Below, piece by piece: positions 1 through 11,300 of a stretch of 42,888 bases of DNA (the first letter of the stretch is position 1; each line of letters starts with the position of its first letter). The DNA is from Acanthaster planci. Taxonomy: Eukaryota; Echinodermata; Asteroidea; Valvatida; Acanthasteridae. The position numbers were made by a program, and so were the translations under genes. The stretch lies in NCBI RefSeq assembly GCF_001949145.1, contig NW_019091380.1, positions 1,643,023 through 1,685,910 of the forward strand, read 5' to 3'. A model generated the notes under the pieces. It had not been told where the DNA came from. It did no database searches and saw nothing but the letters and a program-made list of their open reading frames with translations.

Positions 1-487
1 GTAAAGCCATATCGACACTTTTATGGTTGTCCAAAAATCAAATCTCACGAGTTTTTCCGTGTGTTCGTGTAAACCCTGATGAGGAAGTGGTGTGTGATCC
101 TGTTCCAAGAACAGTGTTCTTGGGTCGTGTTCCCACCGTTCGAGCGCAAGATCACGAAGCCCCCGTCCAGAACGGACTGCCCGAACTCGACCAAAGAGTT
201 TTAATTAAAATTGGACAATGTTGGAGTGTACGCATATGCATGGTGTACTGGTGTAAACTACAACGTAAGGCCTCAGCAGCTCAGGCTTACTTCTAGAGCC
301 TGGTTCAGTGGTTGTGCATGGCAGCCATTTTTTTTTTCTGTAAGACCTTTTGTGCTATTAAGCCGATTACTCTTGTTCTGTACCAAAAGTAATTACCGTA
401 AAGGTGGCTGCTACATGTATGTGTTGCTATACACAACCTAGGCTTTAGGCCCTCAGTAAGCCTGATTGCAAGAGGGCCTACCGCATG
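1..487. other. Upstream DNA, nothing recognised
   Basis: No coding exon, RNA gene or repeat is recognised here. The small open frames lack splice-bounded conservation or family motifs. There is a T-run near 330-340. Confidence 0.4.
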
Positions 488-578
488 ATTAATTTTAGAT
501 TTTTGCCCTGCCCGACGTTTATTGTAATTATATACTCAGTGTTTGCCACGTCGGGCAGGGCAAAAATCTAAAATTAAT
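488..578. repeat. Perfect palindrome, 31-bp arms (fold-back/MITE-like)
   Basis: Bases 488-518 are the exact reverse complement of 548-578, with a 29-base AT-rich loop. The arms contain GCCCTGCCCGACGT near the loop and TTAATTTTAG at the outside. The outer ends are TTAA-rich, so a TTAA-targeting miniature element is possible. Perfect arm identity suggests a recent insertion or an arm under gene conversion. No coding content is present. Confidence 0.8.
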
Positions 579-1428
579 TAACATCTACCCGGGCAAATCC
601 ATCCTTGGAAATACCACATGAGTGATTTTGCGCAATGGTAGAAAGGCATTATGGGAAGGAAAAGGGAGCACACACTCATGACAATTACATTTTGGTATCA
701 GTCGACGTCAGTCAATCCTGAAGGAAATCTCTGACTTTCATCTTTATTTCATAACAGCCTTCCATTGCCACGAATTTGAAAGAGATTGTAAATAGCTGAT
801 GGCAGAATTATCGGCAAATTATCATTGCAGTGAGATCAACAGATCAACCAACTGTGCCTGACATTCATGGCCATGATGAAATTACCCTGATAAGTCATGT
901 TAGGCCTAGGACCTTAGCATTTTTATAATCATGTTGCCAACTTTGTTGGCGGTGATCAGTCCATCAGCACGATCGCACTCTCTACTTACATTACAAGTCA
1001 AAGTTCTGCCTGGGGTTTTGAATACAGCCCTGTTAGATCAAGTCAATGCTGATCAGGGTACATTTAGGCCCATTTCACTCAAAAAATTCCACAGATTTGA
1101 CGCGGTAATATTTTTAAGTATCTAACAACACTCAACGTCCCTGCCTGTTCAGTTGTTTTTTGAACAGCTGATGAAAGCTTAACACTAGCTCCGATACTAA
1201 AGTGACAAAGCTACGACCAAAAATACACCTGCACAAGGTGGCGTGACATGCATGATACTGGACTGTCAAGTGGCCTGCAACTGTCAGGCTCTCTCCTCTG
1301 GGAGAGTGGAGATTAATTTTCCTTAAAGTTATGTCTGTGGGTGTGAAGTAAACGGAGAATCTGCCACATGATGGCTCTCAGTCGCAGAAATTCCTAACAT
1401 AGATGGACATACATGTGCTTTAGCTTGT
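579..1428. other. Non-coding spacer
   Basis: I see no exon with supported splice sites and no repeat with clear ends. The composition is ordinary AT-rich animal intergenic DNA. Confidence 0.4.
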
Positions 1429-2155
1429 ATGAAGAGCAACACAGAACAGTCCTGGTCATTGCAGATCTTATTTAGGTTACACACTCTTACTATTCATGAC
1501 TTAAATAAATATCTCACTGGTATCTTTACGTACAAATTCACCTATAATCTTCTGCCCAACAGTTGCTCTTCTTTCTTTTCTTCAATCCAAGATGTGCTTG
1601 GTTATTCTACCAGGTCTCATCACAATTTGTATGTTCCATTCACCCGCACCCTGTACTCTAGTTCTACTCTTCGCTTCTGTTATCCCCGTCTGTGGAACAT
1701 CATTGATAGGGAAATCAGAACAATGCCATCCATTGGCCGCTTCAAGTCTTCTTACAAAAGAGCTCTCCTCTCACAATATGTTGCAAAGCTTCCAATCCTT
1801 AGACAATGTCTTCCTTCATGTCATTCTTTATCTCACCTTTACTCCTGTATCTATTCCTGTTACTGCTCATGTTTACCCCCTTCAACTCTTTACTTCTGTT
1901 TTGGATGTTCAGTCTAGTCTTCACTGTTTGTCGCATTTTTCTTATCTGTTGTCAGTGTTTTTGTCCGTCGTCCAGTTGTCTGTCTACAAGCTGTTCTCTA
2001 CAAGCCCTCGCTTATATGACCAGCTCCATACTTCCTATCTTTTCAAGTTTCCTCTATTTTCTCTTATTATATTACATTGTATTGATGGCTCTTATTTATT
2101 TTATGTGTATTCTTGATTCGTATTTTAACGGAAATAAATGTTGTGTTTGTTTTTG
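1429..2155 (+). mobile_element. 3' end of a non-LTR retrotransposon (CR1/L2-like LINE), decayed
   Basis: The frame at 1429-1790 reads like the extreme C-terminus of LINE reverse transcriptase ORFs: a HTLTIHDLNKY stretch, then a Y-S-T-R-S-H motif, then F-x-Y-P-R-L-W-N-x-I and a terminal F-K-S-S-Y-K-R-A-L-L. This order (tyrosine-x-x-arginine, proline, PxLWN, FKxxYK) is typical of CR1/L2/Jockey-type elements. No reverse transcriptase catalytic domain is present, so the copy is 5'-truncated. The pyrimidine-rich tail ends near an AATAAA at 2133-2138. It lies immediately upstream of the first recognised transporter exon. The clade assignment is tentative. Confidence 0.6.
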
Positions 2156-2175
2156 AATTCACCATTCTCTTGTAG

Positions 2176-2365
2176 CACCTGGTTCAGTAAAGCAGCCAGC
2201 TGCTAGACGAGAACGAGGGGTGGCAGGCAAGATGTCGGGAGCCGAGCCCAACGTGCATCCCTTTACCTGGTTGGACTATGTCATCTTTTCTGCCATGCTG
2301 GCAGTCTCGGCATGCACTGGACTGTACCATGCATGTGCCGGGGAGGGACAGAAATCAACGTCCAA
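2176..2365 (+). CDS. SLC5-like exon 1 (5' UTR plus residues 1-44)
   Basis: The ATG at 2232 has A at -3. The first residues lead to FTWLDYVIFSAMLAVSA, the first membrane helix, aligned with the WDYVVFAGML start of human SLC5A8. The donor is AA|GTAACT, phase 2. A good acceptor (CTCTTGTAG, ending 2175) lies upstream, so this is probably the second exon of the transcript with a further non-coding exon outside view. The stretch 2176-2231 is open in the same frame but has no ATG. Confidence 0.85.
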
Positions 2366-5300
2366 GTAACTAAATCACATTTGCTTGAATAACGATAGCA
2401 ATAATCCTAACCATGCCAGACGCAGCACAGTGCATCGAGTGAAAAAGTCTGATGCAGCGTGATGCACTGGGTAATTAACAGCAGCAAAACAAACTGGCAA
2501 TGTTGAGACAATGGGAGCTAGTCCCATTAAACAATGCCACTGTTGGATCTTGTGGTGACTGGCAACCAAAGACTCCCAGGCTGTTTGACCTGGGGGAGAG
2601 TTGACCTGTTGAGTCTTGTTACACTGGACAGGCAGTCCACTTTGACCGATGATGCAGCCTGATGTGTCTGGCAGGGTTTCTAGCCAAAGTAGCCTTGGAG
2701 GGTTATCCCACATGCATGTGCACAAAATGTGGTGTACTTTACATGCCTGGAACAAATCGAAAAGCATAAATGGACAATTTTTACTGACTAATCATGTTCA
2801 TTATAAGGCTCATCACAACTCAACTTATCAAGGCATGCATATGCACTGCACAGCTCTGTTTTGTGGTGTAAAATACTTGTTTGACTTTGACGGAACTTTG
2901 AGATGCTGTCCGGTTCCAACCAAGAAAAGCTGAAAACTTTTTCTGAATGGATGGTGAACTACTTTGGCGACAATATTACAAAGGAACAGGGCTCGCAAGA
3001 ACTTGGATTGTCTTCATCTAAGATGTGTAAAGCAATCAAAATATTGTGCAGCTGAGGAAATTTTTACGAAATTCATACCAAACTCTGTGAAATTGGCTGC
3101 TGACCCTTTTGTTTGATTCCCTTTCCCACCAGGTTCCTGATGGCTGATCGCAGCATGATGAGTCTCCCTGTTGCCATCTCCGTCATTGCTTCGTATCTCT
3201 CGGCGATCACCATCCTGGGCGTGCCCTCTGAGGTCTTTGTCTACGGCATCCAGTACTGGATGGTATGCTGGAGCTTCTTCATCGCCATTCCCGTCTCAGC
3301 GCTGGTCTTCATACCAGTCTTTCATGGGCTCGGATTGACAAGTGCATATGATGTAAGTACATATACACATAAACAAATGCCTGGCTATCTTGTAGAAAGA
3401 CTAAGCTGCCTGCCTTCTGGGACCTCCCATCATTGGGCTTATCAGAAGAGAGATACTAGTGGCTACTGTTCTGGCACCAGACTCACACAAGACTTAATCA
3501 AGTTAGACCTACTTTGCTCTTCCCAGTCTGCCATCCTTTCAACCTGTACAAAGTACTCGGTCATCGTGCTCAGCAACTCCCATAACCCTTATAGGGCGCC
3601 CTCATTTGATAGCCTTTGTTGTACAACGTGTGTCATACATCACCAGTCAGTAAGTCTGACTTGATGGATAAACCAATCAGATCCCCCGTCAGTGATATGT
3701 AGTAATTCATAATTGGATAGGGCGACATGATCTTGCATAATGTATACGGAATTTCCACCAATGAAGTAGTCAGACTTGGCATTTCCGCCACAGTAGCCAG
3801 ACTTGTAGACTCGTTCATTGTTAAGCAGGTATGAACAATGTAAAAACAAGTCTGGCAATGTGATTGGCTGATACCGCTTGTGGTAGATGAGCCCATTCGC
3901 CGTGTAGCGTTAAAAAACCTCGATATCCAAAGCATAAAGGTTTATTCAAATCAATGTCACAGAGGATCCCACCTTGGTCAAGTCTAGATTCACGCATGCC
4001 TTCTGAAGCTAATGCATTTGACACATTACAACACACGATTAGTCAAAGAGGAGCGTAATTTTAATTATTCCGTTTGAGTAGAAGTGTACCCCAGCTACAG
4101 TAATGGCTTCTAATTCTGGGCACCAAACTAGTCTGTGTGGAACAATCCACGGTCTTAGTGCTAGATACATGTAAGTGAGAACTATCCCCTCCGAGCGGCC
4201 ATGAAAGACCAAAGAGGGCAGGATGTTAAATAAAAATGACGATCCTTTGGTGGGAACTCATCACAATAGGCGCCCAAGTTGATGCACATTTGGCATGGGG
4301 CATGCTGAGTAAGTGCAAGAAATTTATGCCAGATTGCGTGGTTTTTGCATGTGTGCTAAACCCAGGAATCCGGTTGGAAAACTTCTCACCGGCCTGGCTA
4401 TCTTTCGCCGGTGAGGGCGCACTTCAGCTCAAGATTGATACAGGAAATCAGAAAACTCTAATTCTGAAACACATCGGAAACCAAAATTGCAGGTCTTGAT
4501 AACGTATTGTTGAACCTAGAAATGCTTAACTGGAATACAGTTTTTTTCAGTGGTAAAATGTTGCGGACGTTTGGTGATAAAGATTTTGTATGACAGTCTC
4601 TTAACCCTAACCCTACATAATACTACAAATTACTACTTGCAGTAAAATGTAGTACTGAGCGCTGTCGCTTGCAAGAGGACATGACTTTATTGTTCTGTGA
4701 AGCCATGAGATACAATAGATAAGACAATGTACCATGCAGTGCTGTGGCACCATGAATGCATGGCTTTATTGTTCTCTGTACAATTAACAATGGAAGTAAC
4801 CTAGCCTGAAGTAGTAATCTGTAGCGCTAGGTCCTTCAGGCTCATGCTATTACTTAGTATTTTGTAGTACTAAGTACTGTAAGCCAAACAATATGCTTAG
4901 CGTTAATCTATGGAATGCACTGCCGCAGCTGGTATGTACACAGTGAATGGAAATTTTCCTCTTTCAGTGTAATCAAAAAAACTTTCTTCTCAGTGCAGCA
5001 CTCTTATATAAATGGGGTGAATGGAATTTTATTTTCCTTTGGTTTTACTTTGCTCTTTATTCTACTTGTTGCATTGACATGCCAGAGTACATACTGGTAG
5101 GGTTAGAGGCGTTTGTCTCCAGAAACAGTCAAGACATTACTGATGTCAGCAAGGGTAGGGTATTTATTAATGCCCTACTGCCAGGACAGATGTATGCTCA
5201 CACTGCAGCTTGGGCTCTGGTCTGGTTACCTAACTTCATCGCAACTTTCTCTTTGATCCTTGAATCTGTTTTCATTTCATCCTCCCGTGTCAGAATCTTT

Positions 5301-8300
5301 TCAGTGTGCTTATGATCACTTTTATGTAAAAGGCGTTAAAAGAAATGTTGAGGTTTTATGATTATTAAGTTTCTCTTTTTGTATATTTGTTATGCAGTAT
5401 CTTCACAAGCGTTTTAGTCCATTGGTGCGTTCCATTGGTGCGTTGTTCTTCATTCTTCAAACACTCTTGTACCTGGCAGTTGTTCTTTATGCTCCAGCGC
5501 TGGCTTTAGAAGCAGGTAAGGTTTGTACACTGTGAGGCTTATGTAGAAAGTATCGCTGCACATTTTTTTTTCTAAGACTGAGGGGAGGAAGGATAGCCAT
5601 GAACCATTTGTGGTTCACTCTGCAAAAGTGAGTGATAATTTGGCCGAGAGTTACAAGTTTTTTAGAGAATCTTGCGCTGGAAGTTGAAAGGGACCGTCAC
5701 GTTTTTTACCCATGCAAAGTCCATTTCCCTCAGGATGCCAAATTTTGTGATACATCGAAACGAAAAGCTTGGCTTGCTCTTTAATATGCCAATTTCCCAA
5801 AATTTCCGAAGAAAGGGCTTTATGGCACATTTTTGCAGAAAGGGTCGCTTTTTTTTTTCAATTAGTGTGTGCGAACGTGAAAATGACACTTTTGGTAACT
5901 TGCTTCGGCCAGACCTCAACATTAATTTTTAAACTACTTGTCCATCTGGCAAGTAGCACTGAAAACTTACTTACTTGAGGTAAGATTGTACTCGCCCAAA
6001 CCCTGGTGTAGTTGCTCATTGCTTCCCAGTACTGTAAGTTCCTTCTTGGCTACAATACAACATGAATATACATCACCCTCAACTATTTCATGTATGCAGA
6101 AAGTGAGCAGGACTCTGATGCATCATTCATGCAAGTTCAGGCAACGGCCATTTCTTAACCACTCGACAATTTTGCCTGGTGTTATATATGCAAAAAGTAC
6201 ACACACAAGTACCAGGCAAAATTAAATGTTGCAGTCACAGACATATGTAAAACAGTCTCCGAGCTCAGCAGCGCCGCGCGTGCAGTAACCAATGAGGTTT
6301 GGTACCCAGACACAAGGGTATTTTACGGTTTATTTGTGCATGCATCTTCCCTTGTGTGGAAATGTGCCCTGTTAAATGTACAGTGTGTTTGCTTAATACA
6401 CGTTAATTTGTACATGTACGCAACAATGCCAAAAATTGTTGTACGTCACATACATGTAGCTGTTTACTTTTTACCACTTTTTTATAAGTTTTTGTGAAGA
6501 GGAAAAAACAAATCAAAGATAAATTTGCTGACTGAGAAATGGACACTTTTATTTCAAGAAAAAAGTACCCGTCCATCAGGCAGTTTGTCCTTAATTTTTA
6601 CTTGCCTGAAAGAAGGCTAATGGGCGGAAAAAAGCAAATGTGACTTAAGAAATATTTGTAGCAAAATCCACTTGAGTTGAAATGTGTTCAACTTACAATT
6701 TCTGCAATATAGACATTTGAAACATCACAGATTTTTGTATTCATGTTTGGTTTCATGGCTTCTTCAGTGAAATGTTCCTTTTCTTATTTGCTAATGGCCA
6801 TCCGTACATTTATCAGCCCCTGGTCTGCAAAACTTGAAATCTGACATAAAAGAGCAGATTGTACAGGGCCCAATTTCATGGCACTGCTTACCACAGAATT
6901 CCGCGCTAACGATCTCCATTCTGTGCTAACCGCACTAGCAGAAAAATTCTGCGCTGACTGTTTAAGCACAGAATCCTTAGTTACGGGATGTACACATGCA
7001 AACAACCCACAATTCCTCGCTAACCCGTGAAATATGTTGGCTGTAAGCGCAGAATTTTCTGCTACAGTAATCACCGATTTTTCGCTTGCTGTAACCAGTG
7101 TCACAAAATTGGGCCTAAATGATGGTTGTTTTTTTCAACCCTTACAGTCCCAAATGCTACAAAGTACTACTTAGTGGTAAAATGTAGTACTCAGCTCTGT
7201 CGCTTGTAAGAGGACATGACATTATTATTCTCTGAAGCCATAAAACACAATAGAGAAGACAATGTACCATACAGTGCTGTGGCACTATGAATGCATGGTT
7301 TCATTGTTCACTGTACGAGTAACAACGGAATAAACCTAGCCAGAAATAGTAATTTGTAGCGCTAGGTCCTTCAGGCTCAGAGTGTTACTTAGTATTTTGT
7401 AGTACTGACTACTCTAAGCCAAACAACGCCCGGTACTGTTAGGGTTAAGGTTCCGATTGAGTGTGTGACAAATTGCCCCAAGTTGAATTCACATGGCTTC
7501 ATGGCCCAGCACATTGAACATGTATTTTGGACAGTGTAAGGCAAAATATCGGTTTCCAGTCAAAAGAAATTTCTCTCAAGGTTGTACAATGTTTGCCTGC
7601 TTGGGGCTGATTCCTGAAATAACACTTCATTCTTGCTTCTTGCCTTTCCAATTTCCATTGTGTATTTTGTGTCTGATTTTGTACAATATTTCCTCAACAG
7701 CCACCAAGTTCCCAATATTTGCCACCGTACTCACCACGGGAATACTCTGTACTATATACACTGCACTGGTAAGCAAGTTGCAAGATGTTTTTCTTGCTGT
7801 AAGAATTTTTCTTTTCCATGTCGATACCGGACAAGACAAAACTCGCCAAAGGTCACAGATGTATTCAGAGATGCAGCAGTTTTCTGGCCTCTTTATTTTC
7901 TGTGGTTATAAAGCAGGAATGCCTTAGACATGTTCAAGAATTTTAAAAATGCTGACCGTAACCCTGCAGGAACTAAAATTATTCAGTTCAGTGATTGGTA
8001 GGAAATGTTCTGAATGATTTTCTGTGGAAAATTCACAGGAGTTGGGAACTTCAAACCCAGTCCCCGAATTGGCCATGGGCAGGATTTGAATCCAGGTCTT
8101 AGAAGTTGAGGGTGAGGAGAAAAAATTCTTTGCCTGCCTGCCTCCCACAGATGGGAATTTGGAATCTTAAGGGCCTTGTTCAGAACGGCGCCCCCTAACA
8201 GCCAAAAAGCTGAATGCCTTTGTACCATTTCCTGTTACGTGTAGGTGAATTCCTGGCATGCAAATTAAACACACTATAAAAAGGTCTGACTCTTTGACAG

Positions 8301-11300
8301 CTGGAGCCAACTGTCAGTTTCCCTCACTCAAACTCTCGCGGCCTGGTAAAACAGTGCTGTCTACACTTCATGCACAAACTCTATAGGCCTCTATCATGGG
8401 GCAGCCATCTTGCTTTTCTATCATTCAAGGCAGTGTAGCCAAACTGAGGCTGGAAGTAAAAACAGTCTGCTGCCTTTTGTCAACATGTGAGCTTATATTA
8501 CTATTGCCAATGGGTCTGCAAGAAACAAGGCAAACATGGCAGCACCACGATAAAGGTCTATACCTTATTATGGAATTCTCCATGTATCAGACATTGATTG
8601 AATTTTACTGCCGTTTTCTTTTGGTTCCTGGGTGGTATTCAGGGTGGCATCAAAGCTGTCATCTGGACAGACGTCTTTCAGTTCATTGTTCTCTTTGGGT
8701 CCCTCCTTACTATCACCATCATGGGTGTCATTCAGGCCGGGGGAATGAAGTACGTCTGGACCTACAACAACGACAGGGGACATCTCAACTTCTTCAAGTG
8801 AGTGCCCTCTGTGACCCCTTGGGGTCACTGAACTTTTAAGAGAATGTTTAATGTGAAGTACCTGTTTGTTTCAGCAGTGTTATTGTGAAATGAGAATTTT
8901 TTTAAGCAACAACTGTAGCATGTCACCAGATTGTTTTGGTGCCTCTTCATCATTATATCAGTGGTCTTTGATCTTTCCTAGAGGCTTCCTTTTGTTTGTG
9001 AGATGTGGTTTAAGAAGTAAAATCTCTCCTGTGTTCGCATTTCATAAATTTGTCATGTGAGTGGTTGTAAGATGAGTTCTCGGGTTTTTTCTTTGCTGTT
9101 GTGGGTCATTGTTTATTGGAGTATAATTAATGCTTCTTGTGTCATTGTTCAATGCACAGAGATTTTCTTCAGCTGTCTTACTCTCTATTCAGTTGAATTG
9201 TTTTCTTGACATCCTATGAATTTTGCCCGTTTAAAGTTTTTCCCCCATTCACAATCAGTAGCCAAACACAACATACTCTACTCAGATTTCCACTTTTGCT
9301 TTTAGCTTTTCGCCGGACCCAACGGAGAGGCTGACCTTCTGGGGTTTAATCATCGGTGGCGTCTTCAATACCCTGCCTGTGTGGGCAGTCAGCCAGACAT
9401 CCGTCCAGAGATTCCTGACAGCGAAGAACCTCAAAGAGGCCAAAAGGTGAATCAGTGTGTTGATTATGCAATCAACTTTATTGATACGAATGTGAGGTTT
9501 ACACAGGATGTGTTCCAAGTGCTGTCTATTATAAGATTGTGTTATTGGCATATGTATTCATAGTAAAGCCTGATGCCCCGCATACCAAACATGAACAAAT
9601 TTTCAGAGATATGTAATACGGAACTGCTGCAAACTGCATGCTGACTACAGCGACCTAACATACAAATCACAAAATATGGAGGGCCCGACGTTTCGATCCT
9701 AGCAGAATCTTTCTCAAAGGCAAAATGACATGAACAAATTTTAAAAGAAGGAGTGAGATTTAGATGTCCAATTTTTGGGTGATTTGACCAGTAATGACCA
9801 CGGATTGATATGAAATGCTCTCTTGTTTTGTTCAGATCGGTATGGTTTGGTCTGCCCGGCACTGTATTTGTCCTGACCCTAGTCGGCCTCATCGGATTGG
9901 TCCTGTTTGCATACTACAACAGTAAGCTGTCTTTGGACTCCTTCACACTGTGCTTTGACTAATTAACAGCATTTTTCCACCCAACTATCTCTAACCCAGG
10001 ATGCTGCAAAATGGCTTATTATGTTACTCTCAGGAAATCAGTAGACTTTTTTTGTGATAAACAGATCCTATTCATTAGTGCAAACTGTCACAAAGTGCAA
10101 TGCAACCAATGCCTTCAGTGCACCCGTTTGCCCATGAAAAGGGTCGCTGGCACGCTTGAAATTCCGTACCACACACACAACTTCTCAGCTTGTGTTGAAC
10201 ACTTCAGGTCACATACCCGAGAAACCTTGGATGGAGATGCTCCCCTCAGTCTGAGTATAAAGAAATCTGATCTCCTTGGCATCTGTAAATAAAAAAAAAA
10301 GGGTTTTCCCCAGCCCACTCACCTTGAGGCTGCATGCTTACCATCGCAGATTTGGAAGAAAGGTGTTTTGAAACACCTGTGTCATGCCTGTGGAGTTTAG
10401 CTCGATGTGGCTCCAAGACATAAGCCTTAGCTACTTGTTCACAGAGCCAGTCGTAACTTTGATTTTACATTTTCAAATCCCTCAACCCAAAATTTCACAA
10501 ATGCAGTCTTGCATTTAAAAGTCAGTCAGCGGACCACATTTTGAAGTGGTATTTGGCAGGGATAGGCCCAGATAATACAAAAAAAAGGCGAGAATCAAAT
10601 TGCCCAAGAAAATACTGTTAATTGAGGACAGCTTTTCTGTTACTGAGCTAAGCAAACTTTGAACCATTACATCTCTGAAGCAAATAATCAAAGGGTAAAT
10701 TGTGAAAGCAGGTGGGTAGTAACGATAAATGACATTTATTGATTGAATGGGTCTATTCATAATCATTCATCTCTGCCTCATGCCGTGGTTGAAACACAGC
10801 TGCACCTTACGTCAAGCATGCAAAAGTTTCACTTACGCTTAGGTGTCTGAAACATGCATCATGTTTTTAGGGCAGAACATTAATCATCCACTTAGGCAGT
10901 GGGCGGGGCTTACTGTATCTGTCCATTAAAGTACATCGCTGGCTCGTAAATTTGCTTGGTGTTGCTCATGTCTGCTGCATTCGGTCCACTCCTGAGACTT
11001 TTGCCCTGTTTGCTTTTTCTTCAGACCTTGAAACATCGCTGGTGCTCGCCAACTCCACTGCAACAAGTATGTATACAGAAGCATTCCAATTGACTTCAGT
11101 CACAATCATTCTCCATTGACCATGGGATGATTTGTAGCTGCTCTGTGCATGGATGGAGGGGGGTGTGGTGCTCAGTGCCTTTAGTTTTTCTAAACGTCCA
11201 GGTCTAAGGGTTCGAAGACCCTCTTAAAAAGCATAAACCATGCAGGGATCTTGTTTTGTGTATAGAGTTAAGGGCAGAACAAAGACATTACGTGGTTCCA

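Noticed and set aside
4601-4614. TTAACCCTAACCCT, telomere-like repeat
   Set aside because: Only two units, explained as the TTAA target and CCCTAA end of a transposable element.
8070-8110. Antisense box-B-like sequence (AGGATTTGAATCC)
   Set aside because: No box A at a fitting distance and no SINE body nearby.
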